NCBI GenBank assembly: GCA_033296885.1
Contig: MU863891.1
Coordinates: 248,001 to 312,000, forward strand
Direction: 5' to 3'
From: Triangularia verruculosa
Lineage: Eukaryota; Ascomycota; Sordariomycetes; Sordariales; Podosporaceae
DNA: 64,000 bases
Positions 1 to 11,928 of the stretch are shown in pieces; position 1 is the first letter of the stretch, and every line of letters starts with the position of its first letter. Position numbers and translations under genes: made by a program. A model generated the notes under the pieces. It was given only the letters and a program-made list of their open reading frames with translations, ran no database searches and was not told where the DNA came from.

Positions 1-269
1 TCCTCTCAGCAATAGCTCTGGAGCTCCGTGCGACACTAGGTTCTTTGAACCGGGCCGCACCAACACCTACCTTTCTAGGTCCAAGATTTAATACCTTATC
101 CTCCATCGCCTTTCACTGTCTCTGCTGTTTCCTATAAGACCTGCTACCCAGAACATCCTCGAAGATCAACATCAACAAAAGAATGTTCCTTTGCCCCACC
201 ATCAACGACCTGCAGGCTACTTCCCCGCGAGCGCATTAGCAGACTGTCAACCCCACCACCGCCATCGCA
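1..269. promoter_or_regulatory. 5' flank of the chitin synthase activator gene
   Basis: The stretch before the first exon has no open frame that I can support. It ends in a C- and CA-rich leader just ahead of the ATG, as expected of a fungal promoter and 5' UTR. I saw no distinct regulatory motif. Confidence 0.4.
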
Positions 270-3200
270 ATGACGTCCTGGGCAGCACCGCGTTGGGGTA
301 ACAAAAACGCGGGGCAAGCCGCAACAGCTTCAGTGCCGCCTCTGGGAGTGGCTGGCCCTCAGAAGTCGCGAATGTCAGGTACGTGAACCACAAAGAAACG
401 TCTTGGTTGCGGGTCGGGTTCTATTCTGGGCGCAGCAGATGGATGATGGAATCCTTAGCCAGAACTTGAGGGGAGCAAGAAGCAGGAACATGGGATCCCG
501 GTAATCACCAATCGCCAAGGAGGGGCGCCTTTGGATGCAACTGTTCACCAACACAACCACTGAACTGTGGGAAGACGGCGGGAGAGCGGCGCCAACAGCA
601 GCTTGGAGCACAGTATACAGGACGGTGTCTTTCTTCATATATACTGAGAAGCCCGAAACGAGGTGACCACGGGAGTTGGCTGGCCAAAAAGAAAGGAGCA
701 TTATAATGCAAATTAGGGGGCATGTTTTGCTGTCAGTTTCATGACCCAATCTCGTTGACCTATCCGCTGCCCACTTCTGGAGTAGGGGGACGAGGAACAG
801 CCACAATTGCCCCCCTCCCTCTCAACAAGGGCAACGCTTGACGAGGACTCGAACACGGCATTTCGCTCTCCCCAACTCGCATTTATCTAGCTGCTTAGAC
901 CACGCTACACCAGCTATCTATTTGACCGTCGCCGTCCTACCCACTAGTCGGCAAACATCGTCGTCTTGTAACCTGCTTCTTGGCGCCCCTCCTCTGCATC
1001 GCCAGGCCCCTAATCCCCGCCATCGCTGGAACCCAGCACCTGCACAGACGGATTCCGAAGCGGGAAGAAGAAAGAAACCGCATTGGGCTCTGCTGGACTG
1101 AGTTGCTGACTGCTTGGTTGGCTAATTTATGCAGGCCCGGGTCAGTCATCAGGCGACAAGTCCCTCGTCGAGATGCCGCAGTTTACAGCGACTTTCGTGC
1201 CTGGCGGGTACGATGATTACTACATGCCGCCAGAGGTTGTTGCGCCCTCTCCTCAACGGTAAGTCTGACCTTGTTGTCTCATCCGAGCCCGGAACTCCAA
1301 AATAACATCCGCCGATCGTCCTGTGCTTTGCGCCTCTGCGCGGCCTCCCAGCTCGGGGCTGGACCGATTGGACAAGGCTTGCGTGGAGTGCCAGACCTGG
1401 ATGGAGGCTGAGGAAGCTGGGAAGGCGGAGGCTGACAATCTCGGATCATCTTGCAGGGTAATGCCTGAGGTGCCCCAGAACATGCAAAACGACATCCAAC
1501 GCATGGAACTAGAAGCTCGCGAATCCGGATCCCGAAAAGACAGCAACTCGACATCGCAGAACCCTCGTGGCGGCGACGCAAAGGCGTAAGTAGCTCCCCG
1601 TTCCCTCTCTGAACCTGCCCATCTCTGCCCCTCCCAGCAGCAAGCTTGGAGCTGCTGCGATTGGAGAGCCCCACGCAAACGTCCGCAGTGGACCAAAGCC
1701 AGAGGCCTACTGGATAAGGTACAGCGTGCTGACTCTCTCAACCCCCCGAATCTAGATTCAAACCCTTCCAGACCAGCGCCGCCGGCTCCACCACAATGGA
1801 CGTCCCATCATTCTCCCCCTTTCCCAAGGTCAAGGGCGAGAACATTCCGCCCAGCGACGAAGAGAAGGAAAGCATATTGTGGCAGGCGCGCAACCTCGTC
1901 CTCCACTCCAACAATGTATCGATGCAAGTTACCTGGGCCCGCGACACCCTCATTTGGGTCGAGGTGTCCCAAGAGGCCGCCCAGAGGGACTGGAAGAGAA
2001 ACGGCAGGGGCAAGGAAAGGCCCGCGACACCAAAGACAGAACACAATCTGCGGGTAGACGCCGTCAGCATCCTCGATTATCTCGCGCAGCAGGACCACCC
2101 CGAGGCGAACTTTATGAAAGGAAAATGGCTCGAGTTTGGCAAGTTTGGCTTCCGAGAGAACAAGCGGGAGGCGTATTCGCTGTACAAGAAGGCGGCCGAG
2201 AACGGGTACGGTAGGGCCGAATACCGCATGGGCATGCTCTACGAGAACTCGAACGATATACCAAACGCCATCAAGCACTACACCCTCGGCGTCAAGCTCA
2301 AGGACTCGGCTTCGAATTACCGCCTCGGCATGATGCACCTGATGGGACAGCATGGCTATCAGAAGGATTACCTGCAGGGCCTAGAAATGATTCAGCATGC
2401 AGCCGACACGGCTGACGAGGACGCTCCTCAGGGAGCATATGTGTACGGCATGCTGATCGCCCGGGAACTGCCCGACATCACCCTTCCCGAAAGCATACTG
2501 CCGTGCGACCTGACGGTTGCCCGACAGTACATCGAAAAAGCAGCCTACCTTAGTTTTGCCAAGGCTCAGTTGAAGATGGGTCAGGCATACGAGTTGAGTC
2601 AGCTTGGCTGCGACTTCAACCCAGCCTACTCCCTTCATTACTACGGCCTTGCTTCCCGACAAGGTCAACCAGAAGCCGCCCTCGGTGTCAGTCGTTGGTT
2701 CCTGTTTGGTTACGAGGGCGCGTTTGCCAAGAACGAGCAGTTGGCTTTCAAGTATGCGCAGGAAGCGGCTGTTTCTGGTCTGGCAACCGGCGAGTTTGCC
2801 ATGGGTTACTACCACGAGATCGGGATCCACGTCCCCAAGGACATTAGGGAAGCGAGGAAGTGGTACGAGCTGGCGGCTGAGCATGGAAACAAGGACGCCA
2901 AGGACAGACTCGACTCACTGAGCCAGTCTAAGACACTGACCAAGACCGACCACGAGACAACCACTCTCACTCGCATCAAGTCCCAACATGGCTCCCAGCG
3001 TGGCAAGCGCCCAGAAAGATTTGCCAGACAAAACGAGGTCTTGCCCACGCTAGGCGAGACGGTGACACCCCCACCCGGTGCGACCCATATTTCTTACTCT
3101 TGCTCTACTCATAATGCTTCTCAGCCGGGGAACTATCACCAGCGGCGGCTAACAAAAGTAACAGATCGAGTCAACTTTCCTGATCCTACTCCCCGGCCTC

Positions 3201-4295
3201 CTGCGTTTGGCGTGAATGTAGACCCTCATAACCTTGCGATGCGCCCTAAGAGCGCGGCGCCGTATCCCCTCGAAGACACCGCTCCACCGCTTAATTCTAG
3301 ACCCAAGTCAGCGGCACCGTATCCCGAAGATGACATGCGTGGCCCTCAACTGAACTCAGCAGCAGGCCGTCTCCCTGTGGGGCCACATGCTGACCGTCCT
3401 GGATCTGCTTTCGGAATTCGTCCACTGTCACCAAATGGCATGCACAGTGCTCCCCCTGATCGTGGCCGTCCCATGTCTGGTCAGCCTCCTAATGCCGGCT
3501 GGGCGCCCCAAGGTGGTCCTGGTAACTATAGACGCCCTAGTCCGGGTCCCAGCGCACAGTATCCACCCCAACAGCAAGATGGACGGTACGGGCCTCCGGG
3601 TCACGGCATTCCTCCCGCCGGGGCGATGCTACCTATCGGCGATCCGACAAGGCAGCGACTCCAGAAGCCGAACCCGAATACCCCACCTCCTCTCGCCCAA
3701 GGACCTCCTCCGGGTCAGTACCCTCCTGCAGGTGCCAACTACCCAGCCCAGGGCAGTCCCGGACTCCAGCCTGGGCGAGATTATGGCCCGCAGGGTGGAC
3801 GTCCCAACCAGCGCCCTGTCAGCGATGCCTATGGGCCACAAGGCAATTATGATCGCTACGGCGCCGTGCCACCAGGAAATGCGGGAAGACCGGCTCAGAA
3901 TCCGAATTTGCGGCCCGATGCCCACCGGGTGGAAAGCATGCCTCCAAACGGAAGACCAGGTCCGAATAACGGTAGACCAGTATCGTCACATGCTCACGAT
4001 GGCGGCCGTGCTAGCGCGCCTCCTGCTGCTGCGGCGGCGGCGGCGGGTAGACCAAGCCCAGGACCGGGTACACCAGGTTCCATGGCTTCAACAGCTTCTG
4101 GACCAAGACCTACCGCCGGAAGACCTCCTGTCAAGACTGATCATCCCGATGGAAAGACGATGGGTCAGGGGCCCGCGACTTTTGAGGAGATGGGTATTCC
4201 GCAGGGCAAGAACGATGGCGATTGTGTGAGTTTTTCTGTTTTTCCATGCTAGGAAATTTGGCCATGAGCTAACATGTGAATAGGTGGTAATGTAA
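270..4295 (+). CDS. SKT5: Skt5/Chs4-like chitin synthase activator, Sel1-repeat protein with CAAX box
   Basis: Five exons join in frame: 270-378, 1135-1258, 1457-1585, 1756-4225 and 4284-4295, giving 947 aa. The N-terminal ~170 residues are low complexity. A block of Sel1-type helical repeats follows (roughly residues 210-490, e.g. YKKAAENGYGRAEYRMGMLY), then a long Pro/Gly/Gln-rich tail. The last exon is only four codons and makes the protein end in CVVM, a CAAX prenylation box. Yeast Chs4/Skt5, which activates and localises chitin synthase III at the bud neck, ends in a similar box, so this agrees with the Sel1 repeats. The inferred role is recruiting a chitin synthase to the membrane during wall and septum growth. 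The first intron is long (756 nt). A further in-frame intron at 3078-3164 (87 nt, GCTAAC branch site) is possible and would give 918 aa. Confidence 0.88.
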
Positions 4296-5187
4296 ACGGC
4301 TTTCCTATCGAACGGACTACCAATGCTGCTTCAAAGCGGGCATTGAGGAAGAAATTCCAGACTATTATAACAGGCACGATAAGAGCAACAACATGCAAAA
4401 AAGAAGGATTGGAAGGAGTTATAGGCTGGTTAGGTATAGGTAGGGTTAGAAAGCTTCGGTCTCTTGGGGGAGTGTTGGACTTTGGAGGACATCGATACAC
4501 TGCCACAGACAAGAATATGGGCGGCATTTTCTGTTGGTGGAGAGCAAGGCAGGCAAGTGTAGCTCCTTGCTTTGTACATAGTACTTGTTGAGTCTTTCTT
4601 TTTCTAAAATCATCATTTTAGTGAGTTTATACTCGGTCTGGCGTTTTTGTTGCGAGCATTTTAAGGGTCGAGGTCGTCGAGTTTCTGTTTGATGTGGGAT
4701 CATTGTTATGCGGTCTTTTGGGTGATGTGAGGGTGATTTTGGGAGGTCATCGTCATGTGATGAAGTTTGATGAGGTATGAATTATGATCAATTATGTCTC
4801 GCTGTGTTTCCCCCCTTGAAGACAAGTATACGTGACATCTGACACCGGGGTGAATGGCCGAGTAACATGACGGGTTTGTGAATGGTTCCACTGCGTCAGT
4901 GAGCTAGTGCGAAGCGGGAGCTTGATTAATTGCCGGCATGGCTTCTAGTTCCAGCTTGTTGATGCGGGGAAGCTGTGTGTCTTGGGGCAATTGAATTACC
5001 TTCGGGACTTGGGGTTCATCAAGATGCTGAAGTCGGTGGTGTTGATGCGGGGAAGATGGCTGGAATAACTTCTGATATCAAGTTCCAGGGTACTTACTCT
5101 GTAAGTCTTGTCGACTCAATTCGTTTTGATACTTGATTCTCAAAACCATATCAACTGGTAGCTAATATCTTTCATACCACGAGTACA
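4296..5187. other. intergenic: 3' UTR and promoter of the SDR gene
   Basis: About 0.9 kb between two same-strand genes. The first part is A/T-rich 3' UTR-like sequence. I saw no coding frame with splice support and no RNA gene. Confidence 0.4.
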
Positions 5188-6075
5188 ATGCCCAACATCA
5201 TCATTACCGGCGGTAGCTCTGGCATAGGCCTATCCATAGCAAAGTACTTTGCCTCTTCTTCAGCCTCGCCAACAAGAATAGCAATACTAGACATCAACGC
5301 CACCATCGGTTCCTCTGTCGTCTCCTCCTTGGCGGCTGACTATCCGAACACGGTGATATTGTTCAAGAAATGCGATGTGAGCAGCTGGGAGGAACAGGCT
5401 CAAGTATTCAAAGACCTGTACGACAATGAATTTGAGGGGAAGATCGACATCGTCGTTGCGAACGCGGGGGTCAGCGAAAGGGGGTACACCACGCTTGTGG
5501 AGCAAGAAACAGGGGGTGAGGGACCGAGCAAGCCGGACTTGAGTGTGCTGGATATCAATTTGTCTGGGGTGATTTACTGTGAGTGTTCCTTTGCTCTGCT
5601 TTTGAGGAAGAAGGAATATTGTCTGACCATGTTAGCTGTCAAACTCGGGATATACTACATGGATCTGAAGCCAGCAGCAGAGGCCGAAAGGGGGCTGATA
5701 ATCTGCACGGCAAGCAATGCCGGGTTATACGCCCTCGCAACGGCGCCGTTGTATGCCGCGTCAAAGTTTGGGGTTGTTGGCTTGGTGAGGTCGGCTGCGC
5801 TGCTTGTCGAGGGGAAGAAGATTAGGATTAATGCGCTGGCGCCGGCGGTGGTGGAGACGAATATTGCGCCGAAGGAGTTGTATCGGGGGATGGTCGTCAC
5901 GCCGATGGAAACGCTGATAAGGGCCGTGGATGGGTTTGTGAAGGCGGGGATGGAGGTGACGGGACAGGTTGCGGAGGTTCATGGGGGGAAGGTTACCGTC
6001 CGGGAGGCACATGGCTTTGTGGATGAGGATACGGAGAGAAATTTGGGACAGTTTAGGGGGTTGGGATGGGCTTGA
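5188..6075 (+). CDS. short-chain dehydrogenase/reductase (classical SDR)
   Basis: Two exons (5188-5578 and 5636-6075) give 276 aa. The 57-nt intron is a multiple of three and stop-free, so the unspliced frame also reads through; GTGAGT at 5579 and the disruption of the conserved SDR core show it is an intron. The protein has the Rossmann motif TGGSSGIG at residues 7-14, NAG at 92-94, Ser157, and the catalytic pair Tyr170/Lys174 in YAASK. All catalytic residues are present, so it is probably an active NAD(P)-dependent oxidoreductase. The overall pattern is like 15-hydroxyprostaglandin dehydrogenase-type fungal SDRs. The substrate cannot be inferred. It has no signal peptide and is probably cytosolic. 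Confidence 0.87.
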   Translation: MPNIIITGGSSGIGLSIAKYFASSSASPTRIAILDINATIGSSVVSSLAADYPNTVILFKKCDVSSWEEQAQVFKDLYDNEFEGKIDIVVANAGVSERGYTTLVEQETGGEGPSKPDLSVLDINLSGVIYCECSFALLLRKKEYCLTMLAVKLGIYYMDLKPAAEAERGLIICTASNAGLYALATAPLYAASKFGVVGLVRSAALLVEGKKIRINALAPAVVETNIAPKELYRGMVVTPMETLIRAVDGFVKAGMEVTGQVAEVHGGKVTVREAHGFVDEDTERNLGQFRGLGWA

Positions 6076-6779
6076 GACGGCCTTTGTTATTCTTTGAAGG
6101 CGTATTTGGCATTTTCACAGTATCTTGAGAGATATTAAACCATGGATCGTCTGCTAGACCGTAGGAAGCCACTTGGTCCATAGACTTATATGGTCTTGCT
6201 AGAGAAGGAGTACCAGAATAAGAGGTTTTGAAGAATCATGGGACATAAGGCGAAGAGGTTGCTCCGTGAACTAAGACCACTGCGCATTCTACTTCGAGGC
6301 TGAAGAAGGGGCCGTGAGCAAGAACGAGCGAGCATTGAAGCTTGAAAAGCCAGGTTCGCGGGGCTCTTGCCATTCATCAACCCATACGCTAGCAGCGAGC
6401 AGTTGCAGACTGTGATGAGTCGAAAAGTATCTGGAAGTGCGAACCTGGAGGTGGAAAGACTGGTTGTAAGTGGCAGGAGGGTTGAGACAGGGGTCTGGCG
6501 CACAGACCATGCTGACGGAGAAAAGCTGTTGCTGGCGCCGAGCCCGACAGGGACTCTCAAACGGCTCTAGCGTGGCGCGCTCCGCAGCGAACGAGCTCCA
6601 TCACATCACTGAGTTGCGCCTCGAGGACAGGCGTTCTTTGTTCCGCCAGCCAAACGAATCTTTCCCCAGACATCCAACTTCCCAGCAACTCCCAGCTGCA
6701 CACATCGCGCAGCCTGTCTCTGGCGATTCTTCGCCTCAGCAGCGCCCGAATTGCCCCGTAACCATTGGAAATCTCCAAG
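6076..6779. other. intergenic: SDR 3' end and Spt5 promoter
   Basis: About 700 nt with no supported gene. Several short overlapping frames occur on both strands without domains or splice signals. The last ~200 nt before the Spt5 ATG are the likely promoter and 5' UTR. Confidence 0.4.
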
Positions 6780-9700
6780 ATGGCCGACAACCACTACGGA
6801 GGCGACTCCGAGTCAGAAGATGATAACTTTAACCCTGCTCCAGCCGACTTGTCCGACGAGGAGAATGATGCCGAGGACGGCAGCCCCCGCGTGTCCCGTA
6901 AGAACGATGACCGCAGTAGCACCCCGGTAGCCGGCGAGGATCACGACGAAGACGAGGATGAGGATGAGCGCCCTGCTGCTCGCGCCACGAAGCGCCCTCG
7001 CATGGCCGCCGATGATGAGGGCGGCGAGGATGAAGAAGAGGAGGAAGATGAAGATGAGGAGGGCGGTGGTCGCGGAGATGACGATGAAGATGAGGAGGAT
7101 GATGAGGAAGATGAAGACGACGAGGACGATGTCCAGCATGTGAGTCTTGCGCCCCGCTTCTCTGCTCCCGCCTCTTGTTCCGAGTTCTTCTCAACCTCTA
7201 CGAAAGTGGCTTGCGTGGCCAAACCCAATTGCTGACTTAAATGCCGCAGCGTCACCGCCGTAAGCGCCGCAAGCAAGCCGGTCCCAAAAACTTCTTCGAT
7301 ATCGAAGCCGAGGTCGACGACGAAGACGAAGATGAGGCCGACGAACGAGATGGCGAAGAGATCGAGGACTTTATCGACAATGCCCACCCTGACGATATCG
7401 CCGACAGCGGCGGTATGAACGACGACCGGAGACATCGTGACCTGGACCGAAGACGTGAGCTGGAAGCCAGTCTCGATGCCGAAAAGCAAGCCGAAATCTT
7501 GCGTGAGCGCTATGGCAAGCGTGCCCCTGCCAGAGGATATGGCGATATGGCCGTTGTACCCAAGCGCTTGCTACTTCCCAGCGTAGACGATCCCGGTATC
7601 TGGGCTGTCAGGTGCAAAGAGGGTAAGGAGCGTGAGGTTGTCTTCTCTATCATTCGCCGTGTGGAGGAAAGACTTGGCACCAAGAACGAGCTGCCCATCA
7701 CCGCTGCATTTGAGCGTGCTGGACCCAACTCGGTCATGAAGGGCTATGTCTACATTGAGGCCCGTCGGCAAAATGACATCTTGCTCTCCTTGGAGGGCAT
7801 TCTCAATGTGTACCCCCGCACCAAGATGGACCTGGTTCCAATCAAGGATATGCCCGACCTTTTGCGCGTCATCAAGACCCCAACCTTGACACCAGGTGCA
7901 TGGGTGCGGTTGAAGCGCCCTGCAAAACATGCTGGAGATCTCGCTCAGGTTCTCGACGTTACAGAAAATGGATTGGAAGCTCGTGTGCGCTTCATCCCCC
8001 GTCTGGATTACGGTGTCAGAGACGACGGCATTGGCGCAGATGCGAAACGGAAGCGGCCTGGTGCCCCTGGTCCTCGCCCACCCCAGCGCCTGTTCAGCGA
8101 AGCCGAGGCCAGGAAGAAGAACCCCCGACAGCTGCAGGGCAACCCACAGACGAACTTTTGGACATTTATGAATGAAGAGTTTGAGAACGGCTTCCAAGTC
8201 AAAGACATCAAGATTCAACTACTCGACGTCAAGGATGTAAGCCCCACGCTGGAAGAGGTCACCAAGTTTGCTGGCGGTTCAGAAGATGGCACCGAGAACC
8301 TCGACCTCAAGGCCCTCGCTGCCAGCTTGAAGGAAAGCAGCTCCAACGTTACATATGTCCCTGGTGATGTCATTGAGGTCTATGAGGGCGAACAACGCGG
8401 AGTGGTGGGCAAAGCTGTGGATGTACGGGGCGATATTGTGACCCTACGGATTACCGAAGGGAATCTTGCTGGGCAAACTATCGAGGTGCCAAACAAGGGC
8501 CTTCGGAAGATGTTCAAGCTTGGTGACCACGTCAAGGTCATTGGCGGTAGCCGCTTCCGAGACGAAGTTGGTATGGTGGTCAAGATTTCTCAGGATCGAG
8601 TCACGCTTCTTACGGACCAGACCAACACTGAGGTTACCGTGTTCAGCAAGGATCTGCGCGCCGCCAGCGATATTAGCGGGCAAGGCTCACTTGGCCAGTA
8701 CTCACTTCTTGACCTGGTCCAGCTCGATGCCACCACTGTTGGCTGCATCGTCAAGGTCGATCGTGAGTCCGTGGGTGTGCTGGACCAAAATGGAGAGGTC
8801 AGGCAGGTTATGCCTTCTCAGATTACCAACAAACTTCCGAAGAGAAGACATGTTGTAGCTGCTGACAGAAGCGGCTCCGAGATCCGCCTTGATGATGTTG
8901 TTCGCGAATACGGCGGCCAACAACGTCAGGGCAAAATTCTTCACATCCACAGATCTTTTGTCTTTCTACATACCAACACCACCAACGAGAATGCGGGTGT
9001 CTTCGTCACGCGCGCTGGTAACGTGAATACCGTCGCCGCCAAGGGTGGTCGCATCAACAACCAAGGCGGTCCCGATCTGAGCGCCATGAACCCGGCCATG
9101 AAGCGCAACCCTGCTGATAACCGTATGGCAGCACCAAAGAGCTTCGGGCCGGATCGGGCCATCAACCAAACCGTCACCATCCGAAGAGGTGGATACAAGG
9201 GTCTGCTTGGTATCGTCAAGGATACGACAGACACACATGCACGTGTTGAGCTTCATACGAAGAGCAAGATCATTACCGTGCCAAAGGCAGACCTTGCGTT
9301 CAAGGACAAGATCACTGGCAAGCCAATTGATATCTACACCCGCGGCGGACGTGGGGGTTTTGGTGGTTCTGGACGTGGTGGCGGTTCCGGAAGAGGAGAC
9401 TGGTCGGGCGGCAGGACGCCAATGGCCTCTGGAGCTGGCGGCCGAACCCCAGCATGGGGCGCTGCACCATGTAAGTTTTGGCTAACGCTCCAACCATGCT
9501 GAAATTGAAACTAACGACGATGTAGCCTCCTCTCGCACACCCGCCTGGAGCAGCAATGCCTCTGGAGCTCGCACCCCGGCCTGGCAGGATGGCTCTCGAA
9601 CTGCCAATCCATACGACGGCAACCGGACTGCCTACGGAGGTGCGACCGCTTACGGTGGCAGCGGTGGACGTACTCCTGCCTGGAACTCAGGCTCCAAGAC

Positions 9701-10154
9701 ACCCGCCCATGACGGTTTTGGTCACGGATCCAAAACACCTGCCTATGGCGGCAGCAGTGGGGGTGACACCTGGGGTTCCAAGACTCCGGCTTATGGCGGC
9801 GGCCTCTCCGCGCCGACACCCGCTGCTAGTGGCGGCGGCGACTGGGGTTATACCCCTGCAGCCAGCGGCGGCGCCTTTGACGCTCCGACCCCTGGTGCCG
9901 GTCTTAGCGCACCCACACCCGGAGCCTTTAGTGCGCCGACTCCCGGTGCGTACACGGCACCAACCCCGGCGCCCATTAGCGCCCCAACTCCGGGCGCATG
10001 GCAAGGTGGATGGGGCGGCGACACAGCGCCAACGCCTGCTGCTAGTGCTCCCACCCCTGCCGCCACGGGTGCCGGCTACTACGGCGCTCCCACGCCGGCT
10101 GCGTACCCCGCAGAAACTCCAGGTGGGGGAGGAGGATATGATGAGGATGATTAG
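6780..10154 (+). CDS. spt5: transcription elongation factor Spt5
   Basis: Three exons (6780-7139, 7250-9470, 9526-10154) give 1069 aa, normal for fungal Spt5. The N-terminal ~170 residues are a strongly acidic Asp/Glu region. A basic patch (RHRRKRRK) follows the first splice junction. The NGN domain is near residues 230-320 and several KOW modules follow near 333, 490, 542, 604 and 762. A Gly/Arg-rich stretch leads into a C-terminal repeat region of SRTPAW/SKTPAY and APTPGA units, ending in YDEDD. In the family, Spt5 pairs with Spt4 through the NGN domain to clamp RNA polymerase II, and the C-terminal repeats are phosphorylated by Cdk9/Bur1-type kinases to recruit elongation and capping factors. 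The protein is nuclear. The start was chosen at 6780 because the frame just upstream has no ATG. Confidence 0.96.
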
Positions 10155-10965
10155 ATGGGACACCGTTGCTGATTGTATAAAAGATTGGTGGATGGAAACA
10201 GTCTGGAGTTTATGGGATGTTGATTAGCGTTTTATGCGGCATGGTAGTTTCTTGGTACATTAGTAATAGGCGAGCAAAAAGAAGAGAGAACCAGCCTGTT
10301 TTTTCTGTCGCTTTGATGTTGTTTACATCAATCAAGCAATTATTAATCTGTGAGCTGAGGTAGGTAAGCAGTGGTGTTGACACTCATGACCCCACGGTGT
10401 AGGTTGTGGAACGTGTGACCTGGAACATCAGGTGTCGGTTGTGTGAGTGTGACTGTGATGGAGGGGTGGTTGAGGGGTTGAGGGGTTGAGGGGTTGAGGA
10501 GGGGGATCATTTGTGTCATGAGGTGGGGGATCCACAAAATCTCATCCAGGGCTTTCTGCGCTTTTGGATAATAAACTTGAGAGACAAGAAGTTTCAAATC
10601 TTGTCTGTCCGTTTGCGCCGCTCGGCGGCTTTTGGGGGGGCAGGAAGGGATTATTATTACTCCACTGGACAAGAGGGGTTTTTTCCTTTTTCTCAATTCT
10701 CTCTTTTGCATCTCACAAAGTTTCAACGAGTTGATTACCTACCGTGTCTACTATCCCTGCCTGTTATTTAAAAAAACAACTCTTTTATCTAAATGCATCC
10801 CGCCGCCTAAAGTTTTTCCTTTTTGGTTTTTGGTTTTCGCCAATCATATCGGGGGGCAAAATCAATCAAGTGTGTTTCGTTTGCAGTATCATAAGGTAGA
10901 AGGAGCTGTCTGTGTTTGCGCAAACAACTGGGACTTTTTGGAATGGAGAGAAGGGGGAAGGAAGG
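10155..10965. other. intergenic downstream of Spt5
   Basis: About 0.8 kb containing the Spt5 3' UTR, a short G-rich tandem repeat (listed separately) and the probable promoter of the small Cys-rich gene. Short frames here have no support. Confidence 0.35.
10474..10497 (+). repeat. G-rich tandem repeat, unit GGGGTTGA x3
   Basis: Three exact 8-nt copies are flanked by degenerate copies on both sides. Four or more closely spaced G4 runs make a G-quadruplex possible. It lies about 0.3 kb past the Spt5 stop codon. Confidence 0.8.
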
Positions 10966-11334
10966 ATGTGCAGACAAGTCCGGCTACACTTTGAACCTTG
11001 TGGGCATTTTATCAAGATCAAGGTTATCAAATGTTGGTTTTTTTTTTCTTTTGGTGTTTTTTTTTTTTTGATTATCTTTTGGGGGTGGTTTGAAAGGGTA
11101 TATCTTCATTGATATATGGATTACTAACATGTGACTGGCGACTGTCTAGGCCATCGGCAATGCGGGTTTATTCCTGGGAGAGAGAATGGAAGGTCGATCA
11201 AGGAGAGGAAGTACACGGACAACTTTCGGCGGTATCCGGGGTGTCCGGATGAGAGGTGCGGGTATTACTGGGAGGGGTGGCATAAACCGGCGGTGGATGA
11301 GGGGAGGGGGGGGGAGAGGGGGTATTATCGCTAA
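10966..11334 (+). CDS. candidate small Cys-rich protein (83 aa)
   Basis: No single frame shows this gene. Exon 10966-11032 joined to exon 11150-11334 gives 83 aa with regularly placed cysteines: MCRQ at the start, PCGHF, then KCHRQCGF across the junction, and PGCPDERCGYYW further on. The CGH motif followed by a C-H-x-x-C pair resembles short Cys/His-rich proteins common in Pezizomycotina and suggests metal binding, though I cannot name a family. The acceptor is well supported: TTACTAAC branch site near 11120 and CTGTCTAG. The donor GTTGGT at 11033 is weak, and it was chosen because it alone restores the Cys-rich frame. The intron carries T runs of 10 and 13. Without transcript data this stays a hypothesis. 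Confidence 0.45.
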
Positions 11335-11928
11335 GATGGGGTGATGATGCCTATGTTTCCTTTTGTTGGTTTGGGTTTGGCCGTGACGAGGTTGGGTTTA
11401 GAAATGGTTTTGGCTTATTGGAGTTTGTGATTTGGGATCGTGGCGTGATCATCGCGAGAGGTCAGCCATGTTGAGTTTTATGATTTGCACCGGAACTGTT
11501 TCTGTTTTTCTTGTTTGAAGGGAATCTAATTTTGAAATGTTTGGTTTATCAGCACAGCAGGTTCAGGGGCAATCATAAGATCTTGTCAGTTGGGACAGCA
11601 CACTTTGATTCGCAAAAGGAGAAGTGAGGCTGTAATGTCGATAGGCCTTTCGATAGATCTCTAAGGTCTATTCACTGTCTTTGAATGCTATCTTGTGATG
11701 CCTATCGGCTATCTCCCAAGGTGGCTGGCCTAGCTAGTAGACGGTCTCTACTCTTTGTGTCTACAACGTAGCCAGTTACACCACAACTACAGCTGTCACA
11801 ATGCAATGTCCTGAAATGTTCATTTGATTCATCATATTCATTCACCTCATCCACGCAGATATGTATCATGTCAACTTATACACAGTTAAAATACACCTTC
11901 GCCCTCAAATCATCATTCCAGTCATGCG
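11335..11928. other. intergenic, nothing recognised
   Basis: About 0.6 kb between convergent ends of the small Cys-rich gene and the carboxypeptidase. It is A/T-richer than the flanking coding DNA. I see no gene or RNA in it. Confidence 0.4.

Noticed and set aside
3387..4229. A 280-codon frame within the Skt5 tail
   Set aside because: It overlaps the Pro-rich coding region in another frame; the Skt5 frame is supported by the splice structure and CAAX end.
6765..6779. Upstream start for Spt5
   Set aside because: The frame there begins with TTG, not ATG. The first ATG is at 6780 and gives the expected MADNHY acidic start.
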